A stretch of 64,000 bases of DNA, from positions 434,001 to 498,000 of the forward strand of contig JARFXP010000002.1 of assembly GCA_029194675.1 (NCBI GenBank), in the 5' to 3' direction. Of the stretch, positions 1-8,569 are shown one piece after another. Positions within the stretch are counted from its first letter, which is position 1. Each line of letters starts with the position of its first letter. The notes below the pieces were generated by a model that was not told the DNA's origin, searched no databases, and worked only from the letters and a program-made list of their open reading frames with translations. This DNA comes from Nitrospira sp. (GTDB lineage Bacteria > Nitrospirota > Nitrospiria > Nitrospirales > Nitrospiraceae). Both the position numbers and the translations under genes were made by a program.

Positions 1-604
1 TGGAATGATTGAGTAATTGACGGTCTGTGGCTTCCAGAATATCGGACAAAAGTGGAAGTAGGTTCATGTCGTCTTGCTGTAAAGCGGCATCGCCTTGTGC
101 GTCGGACAGCGCAGCATATCCAGTCTTGACCTTGTCCCATGCTCGTGCGCTCTCTTCCTCTGAGCCCCAAAGATCCGTTAGTGTCTGAAGACAACGGCGA
201 AGAAAGTCGAGTCGGCGTTTCTTGTCCATCGTCTGCCGAATGAGGGTAGTCAGTTCATTCACGTTGAAAGGTTTAAGCAAATAGCCGGCGGCTCCGTGGC
301 GGATACCTTCCATGGCGGACTTCAGGCTCCCGTATCCCGTGACGATAATGACCTCTACGTCGGGGCGATGGTGCTTTATGTCTTTGAGAAGATCGAGTCC
401 ATGACGATCCGGGAGTTTTTGGTCAAGCGTGATCACATCAATGGGTTCCTGGTCGAGGACTTCAAGAGCTGTCTTGGCGTTTTCTGCTGAACGAACATTG
501 CAGAAGGTGCGAAGTATCACGTTAAGGGCATCGCGGGGCCCCGCTTCATCATCAATTACGAGGACTGTCGGTTGTGTCCCTGCCTGACAAGAAGCCGTGA
601 CCAT
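1..604 (-). CDS. Response regulator receiver protein, C-terminus beyond window
   Basis: A CheY-like receiver domain fills residues 13-130. The acidic pocket is D18-D19, the likely phosphorylated residue is D61 (in LDQKLPD), and the conserved T89 and K111 (LLKPF) are present. The ATG at 604 is the start. The frame stays open to base 1, so at least 201 residues are coded and the C-terminal output region is not visible. Residues 130-201 look helical and match no output domain I recognise. It lies downstream of, and on the same strand as, the NtrC-type regulator and kinase at 803-3527, so it may serve the same signalling pathway. An AT-rich hairpin and a 21-bp tandem repeat separate them. The receiver assignment is firm; the output is unknown. 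Confidence 0.8.
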   Translation of the reverse strand, partial: MVTASCQAGTQPTVLVIDDEAGPRDALNVILRTFCNVRSAENAKTALEVLDQEPIDVITLDQKLPDRHGLDLLKDIKHHRPDVEVIIVTGYGSLKSAMEGIRHGAAGYLLKPFNVNELTTLIRQTMDKKRRLDFLRRCLQTLTDLWGSEEESARAWDKVKTGYAALSDAQGDAALQQDDMNLLPLLSDILEATDRQLLNHS

Positions 605-726
605 GCTCGTTGTTTACTCCAAACCACGTGCGTAGCAAGCAATTCTCATTCCTTTTCATGAGGTTAGGGAGTTTTTCAATATAAAGGGGTGGGTGGTGGG
701 ATGGGCAGCTATACGTAGCTTACAAT

Positions 727-747
727 AATAATAGGATACCTATTATT
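727..747. promoter_or_regulatory. AT-rich inverted repeat between response-regulator genes
   Basis: Perfect 9-bp arms (AATAATAGG / CCTATTATT) surround a 3-base loop in the gap between two minus-strand regulator genes. No T-run follows on the minus strand, so an operator or weak attenuator is as likely as a terminator. Confidence 0.35.
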
Positions 748-768
748 GTATGATGAGGAGGGTAATGT

Positions 769-810
769 GTGCAGAAGTGTGACATTCTTGTGCATAAGTG
801 TGTCATTCTT
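769..810. repeat. 21-bp tandem direct repeat, two units
   Basis: Two adjacent 21-base units (769-789 and 790-810) differ at two positions. Each reads GTGCAKAAGTGTGWCATTCTT. The second unit overlaps the last codons and stop of the NtrC-type gene ending at 803. It could be a binding-site pair or a simple slippage duplication. Confidence 0.6.
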
Positions 811-2233
811 GCATGGGCGGAGCGTGCTCTTGGATGGCGGAATTGTCTGGACGACCGATGCCGAGGGTGTCCATTCGGTATTTCAGCATCCGGCGGCTGA
901 TTCCCAGTAAGTTCGCGGCGTGGGTTTGTACGTGATTGGTTCGTTTTAGCGCATCAAGGATAATCTCCCGTTCAAACTCCATCACGGCTTTTTCAAGCGA
1001 CATGCGACCGGCGAGAGTATCGTCTCGAAGCGACGTTGAACGGGAGTCGTTCTTGATCAGCGTCGGCAAATGCTCGGGAGTGATTTGCGCAGCATGTTGA
1101 GACCAGATGAATGCCTGCTCGACGAAGTTTTCGAGTTCACGAACATTGCCCGGCCAAGCATAACGAGTCAGAAGCTCCAGAGCGTCTTTTCCGAAATCGA
1201 TCTGAGGACGTCGTTCCGCTTCCAGCCGTTTCTCGAGGAAATGTTTGGCCAGGAGGGGAATATCCTCGCCACGTTCCCGGAGCGGAGGGAGAAAGAGCGC
1301 AATGACGTTGATGCGGTAGTACAGGTCTTCGCGAAACTGCCCCTTTCGAACGAGTTCGTCGATATTCTTGTTCGTCGCCGCCACAATGCGGACATCGACC
1401 TTGATCGGCTGAACCCCCCCGATCCTCGTAAATTCTCGCTCTTGGATGACACGCAGGAGCTTAGCTTGTGTGACGGGACTTAAGTCGCCGATTTCGTCCA
1501 GGAACAGCGTTCCGGTGTTCGCCAACTCGAACTGTCCGACGCGTCGAGCTGTGGCATCCGTGAACGACCCCTTTTCGTGGCCAAAGAGTTCGCTTTCAAT
1601 GAGCGTTTCAGGCAAAGCAGCGCAGTTCAGTGCAATGAAGGGGCGTTCGCGCCGGGAACTGTTGTAGTGCAAGGCTCTCGCCACCAATTCCTTTCCCGTG
1701 CCGCTTTCTCCCGTTATGAGCACGGTGGTACGGCTGTCGGCGACCTGCTCGATTTTTGAGTAGATCTCCTGCATGCCCTGGCTTTTGCCGATCAGATTAT
1801 GGAAGGCATAGCGCTGGACGACTTGAGCCCGCAGTTGCTTGACCTCTCGCTCCAATTCTGAGGAGTTCAGGACTCGATCGATGACGATACGGAGTTCATC
1901 GACGTCGAACGGTTTTGAGAGATAGTCAGCGGCTCCAAGCTTCATGGCGTCGACGGCTGTTTTGACGGATTTGGTGCCTGTGAGCATAATGACCGGGGTT
2001 ATCTTGCTCTCCATGCGGAGTGTTTGAAGCACTGCGAGACCGTCGGTTCCGGGGAGAAGAACGTCAAGGAGGATGAGGTCGGGCTCATCCTTCCGAAACA
2101 CATCGAGCCCCTCATCTCCGTCACCAGCTTGGAGAATGTCATAGATTGGTTCGAGGACCATCTTCAGAGAGGCACGGACCCGGGGATCGTCATCGATCAA
2201 CAGAATTCGTTGCTTAGCAACCGAGCTTTCCAC
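803..2233 (-). CDS. NtrC-family sigma-54-dependent response regulator
   Basis: 476 residues in three parts. A receiver (1-125) has D14-D16 and phospho-acceptor D57 with K107. An AAA+ sigma-54 activation domain (about 145-385) has Walker A GESGTGKE at 175-182. A Fis-type helix-turn-helix lies near residues 435-465 ([13 protein letters not shown]). The loop that normally reads GAFTGA and contacts sigma-54 reads GSFTDA (222-227). The start is GTG at 2233, 5 bases after AAGGAG. It begins 16 bases after the kinase gene at 2250-3527 ends, so the two form a two-component operon. It should activate sigma-54 promoters when phosphorylated; its targets cannot be read from the window. Confidence 0.92.
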   Translation of the reverse strand: MESSVAKQRILLIDDDPRVRASLKMVLEPIYDILQAGDGDEGLDVFRKDEPDLILLDVLLPGTDGLAVLQTLRMESKITPVIMLTGTKSVKTAVDAMKLGAADYLSKPFDVDELRIVIDRVLNSSELEREVKQLRAQVVQRYAFHNLIGKSQGMQEIYSKIEQVADSRTTVLITGESGTGKELVARALHYNSSRRERPFIALNCAALPETLIESELFGHEKGSFTDATARRVGQFELANTGTLFLDEIGDLSPVTQAKLLRVIQEREFTRIGGVQPIKVDVRIVAATNKNIDELVRKGQFREDLYYRINVIALFLPPLRERGEDIPLLAKHFLEKRLEAERRPQIDFGKDALELLTRYAWPGNVRELENFVEQAFIWSQHAAQITPEHLPTLIKNDSRSTSLRDDTLAGRMSLEKAVMEFEREIILDALKRTNHVQTHAANLLGISRRMLKYRMDTLGIGRPDNSAIQEHAPPMQE

Positions 2234-2249
2234 AAGCGCTCCTTGCGTT

Positions 2250-3527
2250 CTACCCCTGATGGGAGGGAAGTTTGATGCGGAAGGTCGTTCCGATCCCTTC
2301 CGCGCTCTGAACTTGAATCTCTCCTCGATGCTCCCGAATGATCTGATGAGCGATGGTCAGTCCCAACCCCGTTCCTTCGTTTATGACGCTCGTGTGTTTG
2401 GTGGTAAAAAACGGGTCGAAGATGTGGTCAAGGTGTTCTGGTGAGATGCCGTGCCCCGTATCTTCGATCTCTATCTGAGACCACACTGCACCGTCCGCTT
2501 TCTGGAGCCTAGTGGTCCGTACACGGAGGGTTCCGGTTTTTTCGCTCATGGCATCCATCGCATTCAAGAGCAGGTTCAACAGCACCTGCTTGACTTGTTG
2601 CCGATCTAACATGCCACGGGGCAGCTCAGGCGCCAAATCTTTTTCAATCTTAATCCCGCGGCTGTCGGCTTTCACCTGGATGAAGTACAGGCACGACGAG
2701 ACGATTTCATTCAGATCCTCATCGGTCAACTGAGGTTCCATGTATCGAGCGTAGTCGAGAATCTCCTGAATCAACCGTTCAATTCGATTGACATCATCGA
2801 GCACAATTCGACTGAATTCACCAATGAATTGACTGTCATCCTTGCGTTCCGGAGCCAGCTGAATGAAGGTCTTGATCGACGTCAAGGGATTTCTGATCTC
2901 ATGAGCGAAACCTCCGGCAATGGTCTCCAAAGAACGCAATCGATCAGTTCGTCGCATGAGCGCCTGGGACTTCCCGAGGTCCTCATACAGCAGGAAAGAG
3001 TCGAGCGCGTTGGCGGCATTCTGAGCCATAGCAGCCAGGAGTTCCATGGTATGGGAAGGAAGGACAGTGGGACCTGTCCGGGATTGAAGCAATACGAAGG
3101 CGATCAACCTTCCTCGATTCAGCAGCGGGATGGCCAGATTGATGGGAAGAGTGGCGAGTTGGGCACCCGTCGCATTGTCCAGCGATGCCCTGTATAGGGA
3201 ATCGGTCAAGGCGGACGAGTCGAGGATGTCTTGATGGTTAGCCAGTTGCTGAACTAGGGGATGATTGAGGGCAACGATGGGAGATCCTACTATCGAAGGG
3301 ATCTGGGCTTGTGGAACCACCTGGCAGAAACATTCGCGGTCGCGGTCAAACACATATACCACACCTTGAGAGTGCCGGGATGCTTCAGAGAGGCCGGAAA
3401 GAATGCGCTCTGCGATGACCGAGAGACTGATCGGGTGCCCCATGTCCCGCGCGAACTGCGTGAGCCGTTGCAGCGACGCTGTAATTGATTGATAAGAGCC
3501 CGATTGCGGAGCCGTGCGATCCGTCAT
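2250..3527 (-). CDS. GAF-domain sensor histidine kinase (NtrB/AtoS-like)
   Basis: 425 residues with no membrane segment, so a cytoplasmic kinase. A GAF-like sensor occupies roughly 30-180. The H-box with phospho-acceptor H209 (GGFAHEIRNPLTS) follows, then a HATPase_c domain with the N-box near 315 (NLLLNAMDAM), DTGHGIS and the GTGLGLTI G-box. It phosphorylates its partner on Asp and is paired with the NtrC-type regulator that starts 16 bases downstream. The GAF ligand is not predictable. The start is ATG at 3527, without a strong ribosome site. Confidence 0.9.
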   Translation of the reverse strand: MTDRTAPQSGSYQSITASLQRLTQFARDMGHPISLSVIAERILSGLSEASRHSQGVVYVFDRDRECFCQVVPQAQIPSIVGSPIVALNHPLVQQLANHQDILDSSALTDSLYRASLDNATGAQLATLPINLAIPLLNRGRLIAFVLLQSRTGPTVLPSHTMELLAAMAQNAANALDSFLLYEDLGKSQALMRRTDRLRSLETIAGGFAHEIRNPLTSIKTFIQLAPERKDDSQFIGEFSRIVLDDVNRIERLIQEILDYARYMEPQLTDEDLNEIVSSCLYFIQVKADSRGIKIEKDLAPELPRGMLDRQQVKQVLLNLLLNAMDAMSEKTGTLRVRTTRLQKADGAVWSQIEIEDTGHGISPEHLDHIFDPFFTTKHTSVINEGTGLGLTIAHQIIREHRGEIQVQSAEGIGTTFRIKLPSHQG

Positions 3528-3792
3528 GAGTGTGGTGTGTGAGGTCTTATGCGGGTGTCGTTCGTCGTGGTGAAAACATGGCTACGTATCATCACTAGGT
3601 GGAAAGTATACACCCGAGGGGCTGTTTCATCCAGTGGATTTGGTCTTCCGTACAATGATGAGTAGAAGTTGGTTGTCGAGGAGGGAAAAACTGGATCGGC
3701 CCTCAGGAATCACGGCCGTCAAACCATGGGGCTCCACGGAGACGGCTGAGATAGTGAAGAAGAATTTTGGACGGTAGGAAAACTGCGGGATG
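3528..3792. other. Intergenic region with REP-like motif
   Basis: No gene is seen. Bases 3711-3735 (CACGGCCGTCAAACCATGGGGCTCC) closely resemble bases 26240-26264, where the same motif forms a perfect hairpin. It may be a dispersed intergenic repeat. The kinase promoter should lie in the right half of the neighbouring 3528-3660 stretch, but no clear -35/-10 pair was identified. Confidence 0.3.
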
Positions 3793-3834
3793 CTCGCAGG
3801 CCTGTCGGATGGTTCCTGCCGACAAGCCTGCGAG
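3793..3834 (-). terminator. Stem-loop downstream of the copper-protein gene
   Basis: A 16-bp stem with one mismatch (CTCGCAGGCCTGTCGG / CCGACAAGCCTGCGAG) and a 10-base loop lies 6 bases after the stop of the minus-strand gene at 3841. A short TTTT run follows about 9 bases later on the minus strand. It is probably a terminator. Confidence 0.55.
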
Positions 3835-3840
3835 AGGAGA

Positions 3841-4845
3841 TCAGTACGCGGCGGCAGTCTTGCCTTGTTCCGAGCAAGCCCCTGGAGTCATGTAGAGCAA
3901 GTAATTGCCCATGCCATGTTGGAGTTCAGTTCTCTGCAGAGAATGGTGGTAGACCATTACCATCTCATAGTCATCCTCTTTGGAGATGGGGAAACCCTGG
4001 ACGTCTTTATAGACTTGATGGGGTAAGAATTCGCGGAGCGTTCCGTCCCGCTCAACATCCGGTACAGTCCGGAGGAGGGTCTCTCCCTTGGTCTTATTCT
4101 CCAATGCAATCAGGAGCAATTCATCGTGGCCGTGCGGATACGCGTATTTGACGCAGCCATCCATACTAAACTTCAATGGTGCCGTACGGACTTGGACACC
4201 CGCCCCGAGTTCGATCCCTTCGTCTGTCTGATCCGCCGGACGGTCGCCGAACTTGGTGAAGCAAACGATGTTGACGCCGACCTGATAGACCTCCATCTCC
4301 TTGACCGGTTTGATCTTGGGCGCAAAATACATCGTGAACGTTGTAATGACGTCCTTGGTGGGCGGGGCACCGTGATAGAAGGCGACGACCGTCATCAATT
4401 TGTCGGTTGCCGACAGCTTCACGCCGTATCCATCCGGGAATTGAGTCTCGGACATTTCGAGTCCGGCTCCACCGAAGAAGAGCGGCTCACCGGGACAGGA
4501 CACGCTGGGTTTGGTGTTGTTGATCATCAAAATATGGTGCAGGTAATTTTTCGGTAATTCCTTCCCATCGACCGTGGTAATGGCCGACTTGAAGCCGACC
4601 AAATATTTATCTTCCGGCAACTGGAAGTGGAACCGAGGCATGGAATCGCCCATATCGCCTTCGCCATGGCCGGTCGGAAGATCGATGGGGCCGAAGGTCA
4701 GAATCGCGGTGTTCTCTCCATAGGTGATCTTTGAGCCCACGTGCTTTTTCAATGTGGGAATCGCATGGTGATCGTGGCCCCCATCGGCATAGGCGGATGA
4801 GGCCAGGAGAAACACGGAGAGCGGAAGAATAAGGAATCTGCGCAT
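3841..4845 (-). CDS. Exported protein resembling copper type II monooxygenases (PHM/DBM fold)
   Basis: The ATG at 4845 is preferred because GGGAGG stands 5 bases upstream and a signal peptide follows directly (MRRFLILPLS...SAYA, cleavage near residue 20). This gives 334 residues. Motifs spaced along the chain recall peptidylglycine/dopamine monooxygenases: a His pair at 103-104 (LHHILM), HGH at 238-240 followed by a strand, and a His pair at 300-301 before GMGNYLLYM (311-319), where those enzymes carry the Met ligand. The family link is inferred from motifs alone. The protein should be periplasmic. The exported NTF2-like gene begins upstream at 5801 and ends 77 bases before this start, so the two are probably co-transcribed. 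Confidence 0.5.
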   Translation of the reverse strand: MRRFLILPLSVFLLASSAYADGGHDHHAIPTLKKHVGSKITYGENTAILTFGPIDLPTGHGEGDMGDSMPRFHFQLPEDKYLVGFKSAITTVDGKELPKNYLHHILMINNTKPSVSCPGEPLFFGGAGLEMSETQFPDGYGVKLSATDKLMTVVAFYHGAPPTKDVITTFTMYFAPKIKPVKEMEVYQVGVNIVCFTKFGDRPADQTDEGIELGAGVQVRTAPLKFSMDGCVKYAYPHGHDELLLIALENKTKGETLLRTVPDVERDGTLREFLPHQVYKDVQGFPISKEDDYEMVMVYHHSLQRTELQHGMGNYLLYMTPGACSEQGKTAAAY

Positions 4846-4922
4846 AGGACCTCCCAGAGGAAGTAAAGCGGTGATTGGAACCGGGCTCCGACTTGGTGGC
4901 ATGGTTGAACACGTGAACGGAT

Positions 4923-5801
4923 TCATTGGGCGTCGGCGGGGATCGGCGTGAGCCGATTCCATTGGTAGGTACCGCCATGTTCGCGCGGCGGAATGTTTTT
5001 ATGCGTGCCCACGCGGGTATACCACCATACGCCCTTCGCCTGACTGCCGTCTTCAGAGAGGAGGACTTCAAAACCTCCTTCACGATCGTTGCCGGGTTGT
5101 TGCCAGGTGCCTTGCCACAGACGATCGGCAATCTTCGTGGTGACGAAGCGGCCGCCATGTTGGGTGTACGGCCCATTGCCGTTCTTGTCCAGCGTGGCCT
5201 TGTATCGTTTTTCGTCCTCGACCTCGAGAATCTCCCATTCTCCGCTCACGTCAAGGACCGCTGCGGCAGCATCATTGCTGACAAGCTTTTGCGATCCTGC
5301 TGCCATCGATGGTGAGGCGAGGGAACCTCCTAATTGAGCGGATCGAAAGGACTCGTGCCACGACAACAGTTGCCAACGGCCGGCACGACGTTCGAGGACA
5401 CCGGTTTCCCTTAACGGAAGCACGGTCCGTTTCACCTTGGACCCTTCACCGACGTAGCGGGTATAGTCGAGCTCCATCGTAAACCAGGCCAGGTCGCCTT
5501 TCGTCCAGACCTTGAGTTCATTGATCGGAATCTCAATCTTCGTTGCGTTGATGAATTCCTCCCGCATTTCCCGTTCGAACTCCGGCCAGCCCACGTATTT
5601 GCGACCACCGACCGAGTAACTGACGATGTCGGCATCGTGAGCCATGAGCCGAGACAGAGTCGGGAGGTCTTTTTCCGCATTGGCCCTGACCATTTGACGA
5701 ATAGCCGTTTCTGGGTCTGGAAGGTCACCGCCGCTCGCCACCGGAGTAAAGCCGATAACAAGGAACAGACTCCCACACACACACCATCCCCCTCGGGGCA
5801 T
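4923..5801 (-). CDS. Exported NTF2/SnoaL-fold protein with C-terminal lipocalin-like half
   Basis: The ATG at 5801 is chosen because GGAG lies 7 bases upstream; a longer reading from 5936 has no ribosome site. This gives 292 residues with a signal peptide (residues 1-22). Residues 30-160 have the pattern of a SnoaL/DUF4440 domain: a paired-helix start (DPETAIRQMVRANAEKD), VSYSVGG, then strands ending in WQLLSWHESF. The C-terminal half (about 190-285) is beta-rich, with WEILEVEDEKRY and WQGTWQQPGN, and resembles no family I can name firmly. No catalytic role is visible. It lies upstream of the copper-protein gene in the same direction. Confidence 0.55.
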   Translation of the reverse strand: MPRGGWCVCGSLFLVIGFTPVASGGDLPDPETAIRQMVRANAEKDLPTLSRLMAHDADIVSYSVGGRKYVGWPEFEREMREEFINATKIEIPINELKVWTKGDLAWFTMELDYTRYVGEGSKVKRTVLPLRETGVLERRAGRWQLLSWHESFRSAQLGGSLASPSMAAGSQKLVSNDAAAAVLDVSGEWEILEVEDEKRYKATLDKNGNGPYTQHGGRFVTTKIADRLWQGTWQQPGNDREGGFEVLLSEDGSQAKGVWWYTRVGTHKNIPPREHGGTYQWNRLTPIPADAQ

Positions 5802-5883
5802 AAAGAGCTCCATGTATGCGACAAGGTTCAAATGAGAAGGGAAACTACACGGCCTGACTGACCATGTCAACAACGAAGTACAA

Positions 5884-6639
5884 TCAGGACAAACGAGGAG
5901 CGACCACCACCACGGTGACATTGTCTTCGCCGCCACGATCGAGCGCAGCGGTGACGAGGCGGTTACAGAGAAGAGTCGGATTGAGTTCGCCGGGGGCGAA
6001 TACTGTTCGGATATCCTCGTCCTCCAGCATCTTGGTCAGTCCATCCGAGCAAAGCAGAACCAGGTCCTCCGGAAGTATGGGAAAAGCGGTGATAGTAGGT
6101 TTCACCGTCGCGCCTACCCCCAACGCACGCGTCAACACATGCCGCTCCGGATGTGTTTTCGCCGATTCTGTCGTGAGGATGCCGCGTTCCAGGTATTTTT
6201 CGATCAACGTGTGGTCCTTGGTTAGAGGGGTCAACGTGCCCGATCGAAATCGATAGGCACGGCTGTCGCCGACATGGGCGAGATATGCGACCGGGGCAGG
6301 GCCGGAAATGATCGCCAGCAGCACGATGGTCGTGCCCATTCCTTTCAGCTTGGATTTTGATCTGGACCGATTGAGGATGGCGTCATGCGCTCGGCTGATC
6401 AGGTCCGTCAACACATCTGTGGGAGACGTTTGACCGTTACCGAGCAGGCGGCTCGATGCTGCAGCCTCGGCCTGTATCGTGGCGATAGCGGTCTGAGCGG
6501 CGACTTCCCCACCGATATGACCACCCATTCCATCCGCGACGGCCCAGACCCCCACCTCATCGATGACAGCGAACGCATCTTGGTTGAGGGTGCGCACGAG
6601 TCCGATTTCGCTCCGACCGATGCCGATCCAGGTACTCAT
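5884..6639 (-). CDS. PP2C-family (PPM) serine/threonine phosphatase
   Basis: 251 residues covering a complete bacterial PP2C domain. The metal-binding motifs are in order: RTLNQDAF, VADGMGGH, LAHVGDSRAY, LLCSDGLTKML and GGEDNVTVVVV at the end. It removes phosphate from Ser/Thr residues in the cytoplasm. The start is ATG at 6639, which overlaps the stop of the upstream gene as ATGA, so the two are translationally coupled. No partner Ser/Thr kinase is visible in the window. Confidence 0.93.
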   Translation of the reverse strand: MSTWIGIGRSEIGLVRTLNQDAFAVIDEVGVWAVADGMGGHIGGEVAAQTAIATIQAEAAASSRLLGNGQTSPTDVLTDLISRAHDAILNRSRSKSKLKGMGTTIVLLAIISGPAPVAYLAHVGDSRAYRFRSGTLTPLTKDHTLIEKYLERGILTTESAKTHPERHVLTRALGVGATVKPTITAFPILPEDLVLLCSDGLTKMLEDEDIRTVFAPGELNPTLLCNRLVTAALDRGGEDNVTVVVVAPRLS

Positions 6640-7022
6640 TGGGAATAGGTCGATTGAAGAGTGGTCGACAATGCGGAGAGTCCGAACCAAACCAGGCTCG
6701 TCGCTTTTCCCTCGCGATGAAGTCCCACGACCATCGCTACTCCCGATTTGGGCGAGGCGTCGGTCGTTTTGATGTTGAGATAACCTGCCTGAGATCGGCA
6801 GGTCTCATACGCCTCTAGCGGTGCTTCATCGTACCAGATCTTGCGATGTTCGGATAGGGCGTCTACGGACGGGTGATTACGCAAGCTTCGCTGCTCGAAC
6901 AAACCCTCCTGTTGCCAGCGGCGGACTGCCCCAACGCCTGGTAGAAAGATGAGGCTGAAGGTCGGCATCTCAGGGATTGTAGCCTTGATTTCGCATAGGA
7001 GACAAGTTACAGTTCCGAGCAT
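6636..7022 (-). CDS. Hypothetical protein coupled to the PP2C phosphatase
   Basis: About 128 residues from the ATG at 7022; an internal ATG at 6968 would give 110. There is no clear ribosome site at either. The C-terminal half (KIWYDEAPLEAYETCRSQAGYL) looks like a small alpha/beta protein. No family is recognised. The gene overlaps the phosphatase start by 4 bases, which argues that it is real and acts with it. It is divergent from the cyclophilin-like gene at 7064. Confidence 0.5.
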   Translation of the reverse strand: MLGTVTCLLCEIKATIPEMPTFSLIFLPGVGAVRRWQQEGLFEQRSLRNHPSVDALSEHRKIWYDEAPLEAYETCRSQAGYLNIKTTDASPKSGVAMVVGLHREGKATSLVWFGLSALSTTLQSTYSQ

Positions 7023-7063
7023 CACGAAGAATGCAGTGAAGAGACAGGTGGATCATCGATCGC

Positions 7064-7447
7064 ATGACCGTGCCGGCAAAGCGGATTCGTATTACTGTGG
7101 GCGGAGTTCAGCTGGAGGCAGAACTCAGAAAGACGAAGACGGCCGATGAAGTCTACGCCGCGCTTCCGGTCACGGCTGCGGTCAGCACATGGGGAGAAGA
7201 ATTCTACTTCCCGATTCCTGGAGTCCGCGACTATCGGGAAACCGCGACGACTCAGGTGAAGGTCGGAGACATTGCTTTTTGGGGAGCAGGGAAGGTCCTG
7301 GCGATCTTTTTTGGGAGAACCCCTATGAGTTTGGGGGCCGATCCGGTGCCGGCTGATCGGGTGAATATCATCGGGAGGATTGTCGGCGATGCGAGCCGAT
7401 TTCGGCAGGTCATGGAAGTCCCGACGATTCATCTCGAACCGGGGTGA
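7064..7447 (+). CDS. Cyclophilin-like fold protein (COG2164 / TM1367 type)
   Basis: 127 residues. The sequence follows the small bacterial cyclophilin-like family without known isomerase activity: an early strand (RIRITVGGVQLEAEL), a central WGEEFYFPIP, then VKVGDIAFWG and IFFGRTP, ending with NIIGRIVGD. The family is known from structural genomics, but its role is not settled. It starts a plus-strand run: the DUF507 gene begins 5 bases after its stop. Confidence 0.75.
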   Translation: MTVPAKRIRITVGGVQLEAELRKTKTADEVYAALPVTAAVSTWGEEFYFPIPGVRDYRETATTQVKVGDIAFWGAGKVLAIFFGRTPMSLGADPVPADRVNIIGRIVGDASRFRQVMEVPTIHLEPG

Positions 7448-7452
7448 ATGCG

Positions 7453-7734
7453 ATGCGGCTGTCGAAAGAGCGGGGGCGGCGTATAGCCGAGAGCCTCACC
7501 GGTCGTCTCCAAGCGGAAGGTCACCTCGAGCTAGTCGGAGAGCGCAAGGGATTCGTCGAGGCATTGGAGCAGGCCATCACGCATGAGTTAGCCGCTGAGG
7601 ATCGTGTGAATGCGGAAGTGCGGCAACTGCTGAAGGCCTATGAACATCAGATCGAGCAAGGGCAGGTCGACTATCAGAAGATGTTCCAGATGGTGAAACA
7701 AAAGTTAGTCCGTGAACGAGGCATCATTTTATGA
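7453..7734 (+). CDS. DUF507 family protein (first copy)
   Basis: 93 residues, small and highly helical and charged. The ATG at 7453 is chosen because DUF507 proteins characteristically begin MRLS and GGGGTG lies about 6 bases upstream. Family landmarks are the repeated KxxLRERGIIL-type end and the central AAEDRVNAEVRQLL. The function of DUF507 is unknown. A second DUF507 gene follows, as in other Nitrospirota and delta-proteobacteria (from memory). Confidence 0.8.
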   Translation: MRLSKERGRRIAESLTGRLQAEGHLELVGERKGFVEALEQAITHELAAEDRVNAEVRQLLKAYEHQIEQGQVDYQKMFQMVKQKLVRERGIIL

Positions 7735-7794
7735 AGCGTGAAACGTGAAGCGCTTGCGAATGACGAGCGACGAGCGACCCGCGACGCGTGTTGC
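7732..7794. repeat. Short direct-repeat spacer between DUF507 genes
   Basis: The spacer consists of near repeats: GAAGCGTGAAACGTGAAGCG, then GACGAGCGACGAGCGACCCGCGACGCG. It is low-complexity and non-coding in appearance. A longer reading of the next gene would include it, but with no similarity to DUF507. Confidence 0.5.
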
Positions 7795-8070
7795 ATGTTG
7801 AGTGAGGACAAAGTCAGTCATCTCTCCCATGTGATTCTCACGGCAGTCAAGCAATATGCTGGAGCGAGAGTCAAGAGCGATGATGCACGGTTATTAAAAG
7901 AGATCAAGCGCGTGTTGGCTGCCGAGTTGGTCCAGGAACAGGAGATTGATCGAAAAGTGAAAGCCAAACTCGCGTCGTATTCCCGAGGCATTATTGAAGG
8001 GAGTAACGAGTGGGACGTGCTGTATCGAAAGCTGTTCGAGGAAGAAACGCGCAAACAGATGAAAGTCTGA
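7795..8070 (+). CDS. DUF507 family protein (second copy)
   Basis: 91 residues from the ATG at 7795 (MLSEDKVSHLSH), where the DUF507-like sequence begins; the frame is open from 7738 but the extra 19 residues come from the repeat spacer. It aligns with the first copy along its length: a helical N-terminus, a central region resembling the first copy's ELAAEDRVNAEV (here ELVQEQEIDRKVKAKL), and an end resembling DVLYRKLFEEE. It is probably an old tandem duplicate. Function is unknown. Confidence 0.78.
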   Translation: MLSEDKVSHLSHVILTAVKQYAGARVKSDDARLLKEIKRVLAAELVQEQEIDRKVKAKLASYSRGIIEGSNEWDVLYRKLFEEETRKQMKV

Positions 8071-8089
8071 AGGTTGAGGTCGCGTTGTC

Positions 8090-8548
8090 ATGAAAAAGAC
8101 CGTACAACGATTGGCAGTCTTGAGTATCGTGCTGGTGCTTGTCGGCATGACCGCCTGTTCGCAGAAGCGCAAGCCGCTCGTGCCGCTTGCCCTTGACGGT
8201 GCGGTGAAGTCTCAGGCTACGGCGCTGACTGAACAGGGAACGCAAGCGTATCAGGCCAAACAGTTTGTAGAGGCGAAGCAATACTTTGAACAAGCGGTTG
8301 CCGCAGCACCACAATCCGGCCAGGCTCATTATAACTATGCGTTGGCGTTGAATGCGCTTGGGGATTCTGAACTCGCGCGGCAACACTTTATAGCAGCTGC
8401 CGACTTAGCACCAGGAGACAAAGTCATCTGGGACTCGCCGGCGCTTTCGCCATACGGAAATCCAGAAAATAAAAACAAGGCCAAGATGCGTCCCAATACG
8501 CCGCGCCGTTCGTCGTTCGGCGGTGGCATGCCCTCCGGCGGTTATTAA
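8090..8548 (+). CDS. TPR-repeat lipoprotein
   Basis: 152 residues. A lipoprotein signal (MKKTVQRLAVLS...GMTAC) places the lipidated Cys at residue 23. Residues 45-110 hold two tetratricopeptide units (GTQAYQAKQFVEAKQYFEQA and HYNYALALNALGDSELARQH). The tail (115-152) is Pro/Gly/Ser-rich and probably disordered. It is likely an envelope scaffold protein. Neighbours are DUF507 genes and the peroxiredoxin, all in the same direction. Confidence 0.8.
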   Translation: MKKTVQRLAVLSIVLVLVGMTACSQKRKPLVPLALDGAVKSQATALTEQGTQAYQAKQFVEAKQYFEQAVAAAPQSGQAHYNYALALNALGDSELARQHFIAAADLAPGDKVIWDSPALSPYGNPENKNKAKMRPNTPRRSSFGGGMPSGGY

Positions 8549-8569
8549 TTCCCGAACAAGGACGGACCT

